A DNA stretch of 64,000 bases, taken from positions 1 through 64,000 of the forward strand of contig NZ_JABEQD010000011.1 of NCBI RefSeq assembly GCF_014174395.1, given 5' to 3'. Below, in pieces: positions 17,829 through 25,729 of this stretch. Position 1 is the stretch's first letter; each line of letters opens with the position of its first letter. The stretch is from Gluconacetobacter aggeris. GTDB lineage: Bacteria > Pseudomonadota > Alphaproteobacteria > Acetobacterales > Acetobacteraceae. The position numbers and the translations under genes were made by a program. Under the pieces are notes generated by a model. That model did not search any database, had not been told where the DNA came from, and saw only the letters and a program-made list of their open reading frames with translations.

Positions 17829-19628
17829 TTGGCGACTGATACCGAGACCACCATTTCAGACGATCAGTTGGTTCATTATCTGGGCCGGCCGCTTTCCTTC
17901 GTCTTCCGCTATGCGCGGGGTCATGCGCTTCTGCATGCCGTGATTTTCCTTTCGGTCATGGTCGCTGTCGGCTGCACGGTCGGTGCCACATATGCCACCC
18001 GTTTCCTGGTCGATACCATGACCGCGCACGGTGTGGGAGAGATGCGCCCCATCTGGAATGCGGTGGCGATCCTGGTGGCGGTCATCACCTTCGACAATAT
18101 GTCGTGGCGGGTGGCCGGGTGGTTTGCCACCTATGCCTTCGTGGCCATGACCGGCGATGTGCGACGCGACCTGTTCCGCTACCTGACGAGCCATTCCGCC
18201 GGTTATTTTGCCGACCGTATGCCGGGCGCCATGGCGGCGCGCATTTCCACCGCGTCCATGTCGGTGTTCACGCTGGAAAACCTGGCGGCGTGGAATGTCC
18301 TGCCGCCCTGCCTGAACGTGGCGCTGTCGATCGGGCTGCTGCTGACGATCAGCCCGGTCATGGCGGGGGTGATCGTGACGCTGTCGGCGGCGTTGTGCTT
18401 CCTGATGTTCCGCATGGCGGCCGGCGGCCGGGGCATGCACCAGCATTATGCCGCCGAGGCGGCACGCGTGGATGGCGAGATGCTGGACATCGTCAACAAC
18501 ATCCCGCTGGTCCGCTCGTTCGGCATGACCCAGTACGAGCGGCTGCGCCTGGGCGATACCATGCGCCAGGAAATGGGGGCGCGCAGCCGGTCGCTGCGCT
18601 ACATGGAAAAGCTGCGGCTGGTGCACGCGGTGCTGACGGCGGTGCTGACGGCGGGCCTGCTGTCCTGGGTGGTGATGCTGTGGCATCTGGGCCGGGCCAG
18701 CGTCGGCGACGTGGTGATGGTGGCCAATCTGGGCTTCATGATCCTGCACGGGACCCGCGACCTGGCCGTGGCGCTGGTGGAGACCATCCAGCATGTCGCC
18801 CGGCTGGACGAGGCGCTGTCCGCGATTCTCGTCCCGCATGAAATGGTCGATTCCCCGAATGCGCGCGGCTTTGCCGGCCCGGTGCGCGGCGAGGTGGCGT
18901 TCCGCGAGGTGATGTTCGCCTATCCGGGCGGGAAGCCGGTGCTGTCGCATTTCAACCTGGTGGTCGAGGCCGGGACGCGGGTGGGGCTGGTGGGGCGGTC
19001 CGGGTCGGGCAAGAGCACGATCCTGGCCCTGATCCAGCGCCTGCGCTACGTGCAGGGCGGGGCGATCCAGATCGACGGTGTCGATATCCGCGACCTGGAC
19101 GAGAAGAGCCTGCGGGCCTGCATGTCGGTGGTGCCGCAGGACGTGTCGCTGCTGCGGCGGTCGGTGATGGAGAATATCCGCTATGGCCGCCCCGACGCCA
19201 CGGATGACGAGGTGATCGCCGCCTCGATCGCCGCCGGATGCCGCGATTTCATCGACGCGATGCCCGAGGGCTTCCAGACCGAGGTCGGGGACCGGGGGGT
19301 CAAGCTCTCGGGTGGGCAGCGGCAGCGGATCGCCATTGCCCGTGCGTTCCTGCGCAATGCGCCGATCCTGATTCTCGACGAGGCGACCAGTGCCCTGGAC
19401 AGTGAAAGCGAACAGCGCGTGCAGGAGGCCCTGGACCGGCTGAAAGTCGGGCGCACCGTGATTGCGGTGGCCCATCGCCTGTCCACCCTGCGCGATTTCG
19501 ACCGGATCGTGGTGATGGATCACGGCCGGATCGTACAGGACGGGCCCGTGAGTGTGCTGGAACGGACCGAGGGCCCGTATCGCGACTTCCTGGAGCGCCA
19601 GTCCATGTTCATCGAGGGTGCGCTGTGA
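17829..19628 (+). CDS. ABC transporter, fused permease and ATPase (exporter type)
   Basis: Type IV (ABCB/MsbA-like) half-transporter of about 600 residues: an N-terminal six-helix membrane domain, then the nucleotide-binding domain. Seen in the NBD: Walker A GRSGSGKST, Q-loop VVPQDVSLL, signature LSGGQRQRIAIARA, Walker B ILILDEATSALD and the H-loop AVAHRLSTL. It exports an unknown substrate as a dimer. The start is uncertain: TTG at 17829 has AGAGAGGG nine bases upstream and gives MATDTETT; GTG 17769 and ATG 17799 are in-frame alternatives with weaker ribosome sites. A GntR regulator starts five bases after the stop. Confidence 0.9.
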   Translation: MATDTETTISDDQLVHYLGRPLSFVFRYARGHALLHAVIFLSVMVAVGCTVGATYATRFLVDTMTAHGVGEMRPIWNAVAILVAVITFDNMSWRVAGWFATYAFVAMTGDVRRDLFRYLTSHSAGYFADRMPGAMAARISTASMSVFTLENLAAWNVLPPCLNVALSIGLLLTISPVMAGVIVTLSAALCFLMFRMAAGGRGMHQHYAAEAARVDGEMLDIVNNIPLVRSFGMTQYERLRLGDTMRQEMGARSRSLRYMEKLRLVHAVLTAVLTAGLLSWVVMLWHLGRASVGDVVMVANLGFMILHGTRDLAVALVETIQHVARLDEALSAILVPHEMVDSPNARGFAGPVRGEVAFREVMFAYPGGKPVLSHFNLVVEAGTRVGLVGRSGSGKSTILALIQRLRYVQGGAIQIDGVDIRDLDEKSLRACMSVVPQDVSLLRRSVMENIRYGRPDATDDEVIAASIAAGCRDFIDAMPEGFQTEVGDRGVKLSGGQRQRIAIARAFLRNAPILILDEATSALDSESEQRVQEALDRLKVGRTVIAVAHRLSTLRDFDRIVVMDHGRIVQDGPVSVLERTEGPYRDFLERQSMFIEGAL

Positions 19629-19632
19629 CGTG

Positions 19633-20445
19633 ATGACGGCATATTGGAATGACGGGGATGAGCAGGACGTGATGCTGCGCGTGGTGGCATGCCCCGATGG
19701 AAGGGAGACTGGCGTGCCTGCCGGAGAGAGTGGGCACCGTGGGGCCGAGCCGGGCCGGCCAGCCCGTGCCGCGACGGATGGCGGCAGGCGTGCCCTGAGT
19801 GCCGATGCCTATGAATATATTCGCAGCGGCCTGATCCGCAGCCGGTACCGGGTGGGCCAGAGGCTGGTGCTGCGCCCGCTGGCCGCGGAACTCGGGCTGA
19901 GTCCCACGCCGGTGCGTGAGGCCCTGCTGCGGCTGGTGTCGGAACAGGCGCTGGACCTGAACGACCGCAACACGGCGGTGGTGCCGGACATTACGCCTGC
20001 CAGTTTCCGCGAGATCCATCGGCTGCGCGTCGACCTGGAAAGCCGGCTGGTCCAGGCGGCGGCACTGCGCGCCACGCCGGAGGAGCTGGAGGCCCTGTCG
20101 GACCTGCATGAGCGGTTCCAGCAGGCCTGCGCCCGGCAGGATGAGGGCATGATGGCGGCCGGCAATGCCGATTTCCACGCGATGCTGGCGACCATGGCCG
20201 ACCTGCCGCTGACGGCGAACATTCTGCATAATCTCTGGGCGCGGATCGGACCGCTTTATGCCCTGGCGCGCACGGCGCCGCCCGCGCGGCCGCCCGGCGT
20301 GCCGCACCCGCATGACGAGCTGATCGCGGCGCTGCGCGCGCATGACCCGGTTGCGGCCACCCGCGCGCTGGTCACTGACGCGGATTATGCGCGAAGCTGG
20401 ATCGAGCCGCTGCTGTCGCAGGGTATGGTAGAGGACCAGCCGTGA
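19633..20445 (+). CDS. GntR-family transcriptional regulator (FCD subfamily)
   Basis: 270-residue regulator. After a polar N-terminal stretch of about 55 residues comes a winged-helix DNA-binding domain (AYEYIRSGLIRSRYRVGQRLVLRPLAAELGLSPTPVREALLRLVSEQAL). A C-terminal all-helical FCD ligand/metal-binding domain follows, with the FREIHRLRVDLESRLVQAAA start and the D-x(3)-H (ADFHAML) and later H positions used for metal binding in this class. Such proteins usually repress small-molecule catabolism or transport genes. It begins five bases after the ABC exporter, and the next small gene overlaps its stop, suggesting an operon. The effector is unknown. Confidence 0.85.
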   Translation: MTAYWNDGDEQDVMLRVVACPDGRETGVPAGESGHRGAEPGRPARAATDGGRRALSADAYEYIRSGLIRSRYRVGQRLVLRPLAAELGLSPTPVREALLRLVSEQALDLNDRNTAVVPDITPASFREIHRLRVDLESRLVQAAALRATPEELEALSDLHERFQQACARQDEGMMAAGNADFHAMLATMADLPLTANILHNLWARIGPLYALARTAPPARPPGVPHPHDELIAALRAHDPVAATRALVTDADYARSWIEPLLSQGMVEDQP

Positions 20446-20663
20446 GGGGGATATCGTGCGCCGCTCGTGTGGCGACGATCATCGCCGTAATCGCGAGTGC
20501 TTGCCTGCTGGTGGGCGGCTTTGTTTTCCAGGTGCCGTTCTGCCTGGGCACCCTGGATTGGCTCGGCCGCCACAGGTGGATATGGCTGACGCTGGGTGTG
20601 GTGATCTCGATATGGCGCCGTTGGAACGTGCCCTATGCGGAGCGCGTTCGACAGGGGTGGTGA
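20442..20663 (+). CDS. small membrane protein of unknown function
   Basis: 73 codons beginning with GTG at 20442, which overlaps the GntR-gene stop in a GTGA arrangement, so translational coupling is likely. Two hydrophobic stretches are seen: VATIIAVIASACLLVGGFVF (about 10-29) and a weaker WIWLTLGVVISIW (about 46-58). A basic tail with RRW and RVR follows. No family is recognised. Coding is supported only by the coupling and the membrane-protein character. Confidence 0.5.
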   Translation: MRGISCAARVATIIAVIASACLLVGGFVFQVPFCLGTLDWLGRHRWIWLTLGVVISIWRRWNVPYAERVRQGW

Positions 20664-20671
20664 CCATTGGG

Positions 20672-20702
20672 CAGCCGGGGCCGGTCGGACCGGACCCGGC
20701 TG
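20672..20702. terminator. stem-loop between convergent operons
   Basis: CAGCCGGG/CCCGGCTG outer stem (eight pairs) with an inner CCGG/CCGG stem, followed by GAAAA on the plus strand. It lies between the small membrane-protein stop and the minE stop, so it probably ends transcription from both sides. Confidence 0.5.
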
Positions 20703-20714
20703 AAAAGTACCTGC

Positions 20715-20984
20715 TCAGGCGGTCTTGGCCGCAGGTTTGGCTTCGGGGACCTCGATGTCGATCTCGAGCATCGAGACGCCGGCGCCGCGATCCATCTTGA
20801 TCTGGACCTTGTCCTGATCGACGGAAATATGCCGCTTGATGACCTCCAGGATTTCTTCCTGGAGCTTGGCGATCAGTTCCGACTGGCCTTCGCCGGCGCG
20901 TTCGTGCGCCAGCAGGATCTGCAGCCGGTCACGGGCGATGGGGGCCGAGGTCTTGCGTCCGAACAGCGATGTCAGGAAGCTCAT
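20715..20984 (-). CDS. minE: cell division topological specificity factor MinE
   Basis: 89 residues, the usual MinE length. The N-terminal membrane-targeting FLTSLFG, then the anti-MinCD region [14 protein letters not shown], the [23 protein letters not shown] dimerisation domain and a basic, Ala-rich tail. MinE drives MinD off the membrane and sets the pole-to-pole oscillation that places the division septum at mid-cell. The start overlaps the minD stop by four bases; the order minC-minD-minE is the standard operon. Confidence 0.97.
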   Translation of the reverse strand: MSFLTSLFGRKTSAPIARDRLQILLAHERAGEGQSELIAKLQEEILEVIKRHISVDQDKVQIKMDRGAGVSMLEIDIEVPEAKPAAKTA

Positions 20985-21796
20985 GCGACACTCCGTTTGA
21001 ACAGCCAGTCGAACAGGCCCTTGCGTTCGGTGGGGACGCTGACATCCAGGGTCTCGCCCTCCAGCCGGCGCACCGCTTCGAAATAGGCGCGGGACGGGGC
21101 GCTGGTCGGGTTGGACAAGGTGACCGGCATGCCGAGATTGGATGCCCGCAGAACCTCTTCGCTCTCGGGAATGATGCCCAGCAGGGGAATCGACAGGATT
21201 TCCAGCACGTCTTCGGTGCGCAGCATTTCCCCGCGTGCGGCGCGCGCCGGGTCGTAGCGCGTCAGCAGCAGGTGCTTGTCGATCTTCTCGCCCTTCTTGG
21301 CGCGCTCTGTGGTGCTGTCGAGCATGCCGATGATGCGGTCGCTGTCGCGCACCGACGAGACCTCGGGGTTGGTCACCACCACGGCCTGGTCGGCATGGTA
21401 CATCGCCAGTTGCGCGCCGCGTTCGATGCCGGCCGGGCTGTCGCAGATCACCCAGTCGAATTTCTCGCGCAGTTCCTCGATCACCCGGGCGACGCCCTCG
21501 GGGGTCAGGGCGTCCTTGTCGCGGGTCTGCGAGGCGGGGAGAATCGAGAGGGTTTCCACGCGCTTGTCGCGGATCAGGGCCTGCGCCAGCTTGGCGTCGC
21601 CCTGCACGACGTTGATCAGGTCGAACACCACGCGGCGTTCGGCCCCCATCACCAGATCCAGGTTGCGTAATCCGACGTCGAAATCGACGACGACGACATT
21701 TTTCCCGGTCTGGGCCAGTGCCGCGCCGAGGGCAGCGGTCGATGTGGTCTTGCCCACACCGCCCTTACCCGAAGTGACAACCAGCACCTTGGCCAT
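20981..21796 (-). CDS. minD: septum-site determining ATPase MinD
   Basis: 271-residue deviant Walker-A ATPase of the ParA/MinD family. Signature features are [17 protein letters not shown] at the N terminus, the [17 protein letters not shown] switch I region, [15 protein letters not shown] (Walker B) and a C-terminal amphipathic tail GLFDWLFKR that binds the inner membrane. ATP-bound MinD recruits MinC, and MinE triggers hydrolysis. Its start lies about 100 bases after minC. Confidence 0.98.
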   Translation of the reverse strand: MAKVLVVTSGKGGVGKTTSTAALGAALAQTGKNVVVVDFDVGLRNLDLVMGAERRVVFDLINVVQGDAKLAQALIRDKRVETLSILPASQTRDKDALTPEGVARVIEELREKFDWVICDSPAGIERGAQLAMYHADQAVVVTNPEVSSVRDSDRIIGMLDSTTERAKKGEKIDKHLLLTRYDPARAARGEMLRTEDVLEILSIPLLGIIPESEEVLRASNLGMPVTLSNPTSAPSRAYFEAVRRLEGETLDVSVPTERKGLFDWLFKRSVA

Positions 21797-21898
21797 ATGC
21801 GTGTTTCCTTATGTCCGGACCTGCCGTTCTGCGGCATCGTCTTGATATGAATCTAATGGCGGAAATGTGGTGAGGGCAACGGGAAAGCGGGATTTTCG

Positions 21899-22630
21899 TC
21901 AGTTGAGCGTCCGGACGACCAGCATATCGTCCTCCAGCATGGCCTGGGCGGAGCGGTCGAGCAGGGTTGGGTCGATTTCCTCGGCGATCATGTAATAGCC
22001 GTCGATCGCCAGGAGTTCGGCCTTCATCACCGCCGCGAAGATTCGCGCGCCCGTCTGTCCGCCCATGCCGGCGATCGCCCGCCCGCGCAGGGTGCCGTAG
22101 ACATGGACCGAGCCGCCGGCCGAGATCTCGGCCCCCGAGGCCACGGACCCGATGACCACCACGTCCCCGTCCGGGTTCTGGACCGACTGCCCCGACCGCA
22201 CCGGCCCTTCGACGATCAGCGCCGCTGCCGGCATTGATGGCGCGGGAGGCATGGGCGCGGCATGGCCTGCATTGTCCTCGGGCAGTTCCACCGTGCCGGC
22301 GGCGCGGCCGCCGTCGAAGCCCACGGGCCAGTCCCAGCCCGCTACCGCCGGCCAGTCCGGGTCGCCCCCTTCGATTCCGATGACCCGGACCCCGCGCTCC
22401 AGCAGGGCGGGATAGAGGTCCGCCAGCCCTTCGGCGTCGCCTGCCAGCAGGCCCAGATCCAGGATGATCGGCTTGCCCACGAAGAAGGAGGGCGAGCGCG
22501 CGATCTGGGCATCCAGCCCGCGCAGCCAGTCGTCCAGTTCGGCTTCGGGGGACAGTACCAGGGCCAGGAAGGAGCGGCCACGGGCGCGGATGCGGGGAAG
22601 CGGTCGGGTTTCGTCGGACAAGGGCGTCAC
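21899..22630 (-). CDS. minC: septum-site determining protein MinC
   Basis: 243-residue inhibitor of FtsZ polymerisation. The N-terminal domain (LALVLSPEAELDDWLRGLDAQIARSPSFFVGKPIILDL) and the C-terminal beta-helix domain with VVIGSVASGAEISAGGSVHVYGTLRGRAIAG are typical; the latter binds MinD. A Pro/Ala-rich linker separates the two. The 100-base gap to minD holds no gene. Confidence 0.94.
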   Translation of the reverse strand: MTPLSDETRPLPRIRARGRSFLALVLSPEAELDDWLRGLDAQIARSPSFFVGKPIILDLGLLAGDAEGLADLYPALLERGVRVIGIEGGDPDWPAVAGWDWPVGFDGGRAAGTVELPEDNAGHAAPMPPAPSMPAAALIVEGPVRSGQSVQNPDGDVVVIGSVASGAEISAGGSVHVYGTLRGRAIAGMGGQTGARIFAAVMKAELLAIDGYYMIAEEIDPTLLDRSAQAMLEDDMLVVRTLN

Positions 22631-22777
22631 GGACCTTCACGTTGCGGGGAAGGGAACCCGTTCCAGCTACCGTGAGAACGGGGCGCTGTCGAGCGATCCG
22701 CGCGTGCGGGCTTCGATTTCCGTGTGGGTGCGCGGCGGGCCTTGGCGAGGCGGGATTCGATGGAATAAACTGTCACA

Positions 22778-23446
22778 ATGCGCATTCTCTATCATCTTCC
22801 TCTCTCGCCCTATTGCCGCAAGGTTCGTCTGGTCCTGGGCGAGAAGCGGCTGCCGTTCGAACCGATGATGGAACGGGTCTGGGAACGCCGGCCCGAATAT
22901 CTGTCGGCCAACCCGGCTGGCACCGTTCCCATGCTGGTCGAGGAAAACGGGCTTTCGATTCCCAATTCGTCCGTGATCTGCGAATATCTGGAAGAAGCCT
23001 ATCCCGATACGCCGCTGCTGGGGCGGACGCTGGCCGAGCGCGTCGAGGTTCGGCGGCTGGTTGCCTGGTTCGACGAGAAATTCGCGAACGAGGTTACGCA
23101 GAACCTGCTGCATGAGAAGGTGATGAAGCGGATTGCGGGACGGGGCAACCCGGACGGCAATGCGCTGCGGGCCGGATATGCCAATATCCGCTATCATATG
23201 TCCTATCTGGACTGGCTGGCGGAGACGCGGAAATGGCTGGCGGGGCCAACCCTTTCGCTGGCCGATTTCGCCGCCGCGTCCCATCTGTCCTGCCTGGACT
23301 TCATCAACGATGTGGACTGGAGCAAGGCCCCGGCCGCCAAGGACTGGTACGCCAGGATGAAATCCCGCCCGTGCTTCCGCCCGCTGCTGAACGATCGGGT
23401 GACGGGAATCGTGCCGCCGGATCATTACGCCGACCTCGATTTCTGA
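22778..23446 (+). CDS. glutathione S-transferase family protein
   Basis: 222-residue cytoplasmic protein with a thioredoxin-fold N-terminal domain. It opens with ILYHLPLSPYCRKVRLVLGEK, with the S-P-Y-C-R-K active-site motif, then NPAGTVPMLVEENGLSIPNSSVICEYLEE, where cis-Pro and the ES/NS glutathione contacts lie. A helical C-terminal domain includes GPTLSLADFAAASHLSCLDF, the conserved N-capping/hydrophobic-staple region. The class and substrate are unknown. The flavoprotein gene starts eight bases after the stop, suggesting joint transcription. Confidence 0.9.
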   Translation: MRILYHLPLSPYCRKVRLVLGEKRLPFEPMMERVWERRPEYLSANPAGTVPMLVEENGLSIPNSSVICEYLEEAYPDTPLLGRTLAERVEVRRLVAWFDEKFANEVTQNLLHEKVMKRIAGRGNPDGNALRAGYANIRYHMSYLDWLAETRKWLAGPTLSLADFAAASHLSCLDFINDVDWSKAPAAKDWYARMKSRPCFRPLLNDRVTGIVPPDHYADLDF

Positions 23447-23453
23447 CCGGCCG

Positions 23454-24650
23454 ATGGCCATGACGATCGATGCCGACGCCATCGTCCTGGGCGCCGGGGC
23501 GGCCGGGCTGATGGCGGCGCTGGCCGCCGGCCAGCGCGGGCGGCGCGTGGTGGTGCTGGACCATGCGGCCGAAGCCGGGCGCAAGATCCTGATTTCGGGC
23601 GGCGGGCGCTGCAATTTCACCAATCTGGATACGGAGGCCGGGCGGTTCCTGTCCGGCAATCCGCATTTCGCCAAATCGGCCCTTGCCCGTTTCGGCCCTT
23701 CCGACATCCTGGAGTTGATCGGCCGCCACGGCATTGCGTGGCACGAGAAGACGTTGGGGCAATTATTCTGCGACGGGTCGGCGCGGCAGGTGGTGGCCAT
23801 GCTGCTGGCGGAATGCGCGGCCGGCGGCGTGGATATCCGCCTCTCGCACCGGATCGTGGGGGTGACGGGCGGCGAGGGGTTCAGCGTGGAGACCGATCGC
23901 GGGATCTTCTGCGCGCCGTCCCTGGTGCTGGCGACCGGGGGCCTGTCGATTCCGCGCATGGGGGCGAGCGGGCTCTCGCATGGGCTGGCCCGGCAGTTCG
24001 GGCTGCGCGTCGTGCCCACGGCCCCGGCGCTGGTTCCGCTGACGCTGGATGCGGCGGAGCTGGAATGGACGCGCGAGTTGGCCGGCGTTTCGCTGGACGT
24101 GCTGGCTCAGTGCGGCGGCGCGCGGTTTCGCGAATCGATGCTGTTCACCCATCGCGGCCTGTCGGGGCCGGCGATCCTGCAGATTTCGTCCTATTGGGAG
24201 CCGGGCCGGGCGATCAGCCTGAACCTGCTGCCCGGATGCGATGCCGGTGCCGTGCTGCGCGAGGCGAAGCGCCAGCGGCCACGGGTCGAGGGACGGACGA
24301 TGCTGGCGGGCTTTCTGCCGCAGCGCTTTGCGCAGGCGATGGCGGCGCGCCATATGCCGGAACGGCCGGTGGGCGATGTTTCCGACACGGTGCTGAACCG
24401 CCTGGGCCAGGTGCTGGCCGGGTGGAGCCTGACGCCGGCGGGGAGCGAGGGCTTTGCCAAGGCCGAGGTGACGCGCGGCGGCATCGATACGCGCGACCTG
24501 TCGTCACGCACCATGGAGGCCCGGACGGTGCCCGGCCTCTACGCGGTGGGCGAGGCGGTGGATGTCACCGGCTGGCTGGGGGGATATAATTTCCAGTGGG
24601 CCTGGGCCAGCGGCCATGCGGCCGGCCGGGCCATTGCCGAGAAGGGTTGA
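23454..24650 (+). CDS. FAD-dependent oxidoreductase, HI0933/YhiN-like family
   Basis: 398 residues with the two-part Rossmann FAD site. The DADAIVLGAGAAGLMAALAAGQRGRRVVVLD stretch holds the GxGxxG loop and the terminal Asp. The family block GRKILISGGGRCNFTNLD follows, and the C-terminal GLYAVGEAVDVTGWLGGYNFQWAWASGHAAGRA is the second FAD-contacting motif. This is the BaiN/HI0933-like group (TIGR03862-like), whose substrates are mostly unknown. No membrane segments. Start ATG at 23454. Confidence 0.9.
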   Translation: MAMTIDADAIVLGAGAAGLMAALAAGQRGRRVVVLDHAAEAGRKILISGGGRCNFTNLDTEAGRFLSGNPHFAKSALARFGPSDILELIGRHGIAWHEKTLGQLFCDGSARQVVAMLLAECAAGGVDIRLSHRIVGVTGGEGFSVETDRGIFCAPSLVLATGGLSIPRMGASGLSHGLARQFGLRVVPTAPALVPLTLDAAELEWTRELAGVSLDVLAQCGGARFRESMLFTHRGLSGPAILQISSYWEPGRAISLNLLPGCDAGAVLREAKRQRPRVEGRTMLAGFLPQRFAQAMAARHMPERPVGDVSDTVLNRLGQVLAGWSLTPAGSEGFAKAEVTRGGIDTRDLSSRTMEARTVPGLYAVGEAVDVTGWLGGYNFQWAWASGHAAGRAIAEKG

Positions 24651-24731
24651 GGGGCTCGGGGCGTCGGGCAGGCAACCAGTTGGTGGGGCCGGCCGTTTGA
24701 TGGTCCTTGTCCCATGGAACGGGAGGACGGA

Positions 24732-24989
24732 ATGGCGACCTATCGCATTGCGCGCCGGCTGGTCACGAAAGGGCGGATGGTCCTGATCCTGGCCGGGCTG
24801 GCGGCGCTGCCTGCCGGATGCACGGGCGTGGCGGAGGGGTACCCGCCGCCGCCCGGCGCGCCGATCGCCGGTTACGGCTATCTGTGCAAGGCGGGTGTCT
24901 ATAGCTGCCATCTGCCGATGCAGGTGCCGCTGGGATCTGCGTGCTCGTGCCCAGGGCTGGGGGCGCCGTCTTACGGGAACGTGCATTGA
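24732..24989 (+). CDS. small cysteine-rich lipoprotein of unknown function
   Basis: 85 residues: basic N terminus (RRLVTKGR), hydrophobic VLILAGLAAL and lipobox PAGC. The mature part of about 55 residues has Pro-rich YPPPPGAPI and four more cysteines (LCKAG, YSCHL, ACSCPG), which could form disulfides or bind a metal. The ATG at 24732 has GGAGG about five bases before it. No family recognised. It converges on the superoxide dismutase gene across a hairpin. Confidence 0.65.
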   Translation: MATYRIARRLVTKGRMVLILAGLAALPAGCTGVAEGYPPPPGAPIAGYGYLCKAGVYSCHLPMQVPLGSACSCPGLGAPSYGNVH

Positions 24990-24996
24990 TCGTGGG

Positions 24997-25031
24997 GTGG
25001 GGGAGGGGGCCGCATGGTCTTTCTCCCCCAC
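24997..25031. terminator. stem-loop between convergent lipoprotein and sodC
   Basis: Nine perfect pairs: GTGGGGGAG (24997-25005) with CTCCCCCAC (25023-25031), loop of 17 bases. It sits between two stop codons of convergent genes and probably serves as a two-way end signal. Confidence 0.5.
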
Positions 25032-25043
25032 CGGCGCGGTGGC

Positions 25044-25586
25044 TTATTCGGCCAGGACCGCGCAGGCTGCCCGGTCTCCGGCGCCGCCGATCGGCTGGGT
25101 CTGGTAATCGTCGGGTTTGACGTGAATGACCAGCGATGACCCGTCGGCATCCACCAGGGCGGGGCGTCCGCCATCGCCCTTGAAGGACACCAGGGTGGAA
25201 TAGAGCTCGACCGTCGCGGTGCCGTCGGTGCCGACATGGATGTTCGGCAGGTCGCCCGAATCGTTGGCGTTGGCGTTCAGCAGGCCGTGCACGGGCTTGG
25301 CGATGTCATGGGCATGGACATGGCCGCCAGCGCTCTTGAACGTGGGGGGCGCGCAGGTGCCTTTCTCGTGGAAATGCACGCCGTGCCAGCCGGGCGCGAG
25401 GCCGGTCGCGGCGATGCGCAGGATGACGCCTTTCGGCGCTTCCGTGACCTCGACCGTGCCGTGGGAGGCACCGTCGTTGCCCTTGAGGTCGCCCGTCAGC
25501 CTGTCGGCCGCCAGGGCGGAGACGGGAAGGGCAAGCAGCCCCAGGCCGAGCGCCGCCAGCATCGTTTTGCTTGAATAGGCCATCAT
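25044..25586 (-). CDS. sodC: Cu/Zn superoxide dismutase family protein
   Basis: About 180 residues with a Sec signal peptide ending LPVSALAAD, so periplasmic. It has the Cu/Zn SOD metal motif GWHGVHFHEKGTC with the HxH copper ligands. HVHAHDIAKPVHGL comes next, then GDLPNIHVGTDGTATVELYS and a C-terminal LVIHVKPDDYQTQPIGGAGDRAACAVL with the structural Cys and Arg positions. The enzyme dismutates superoxide. The start is one of two adjacent ATGs (25586 or 25583) with GAGGA four or seven bases upstream. It lies between a small lipoprotein and a TonB receptor; a link to iron or oxidative stress is only suggested by position. Confidence 0.92.
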   Translation of the reverse strand: MMAYSSKTMLAALGLGLLALPVSALAADRLTGDLKGNDGASHGTVEVTEAPKGVILRIAATGLAPGWHGVHFHEKGTCAPPTFKSAGGHVHAHDIAKPVHGLLNANANDSGDLPNIHVGTDGTATVELYSTLVSFKGDGGRPALVDADGSSLVIHVKPDDYQTQPIGGAGDRAACAVLAE

Positions 25587-25729
25587 GTGTTCCTCGTTCT
25601 GCAACAGGCTGAAAAGCTAGCATCATTTTAGCGCCGGGTCCGAAACGCGGTGGTTCGATGCCGCATGCTGGCCGAAACGTGACGTCCGCCCGGCCTTGCG
25701 CGGCCGGGCGGCGTCGACCGCGCCGGTGC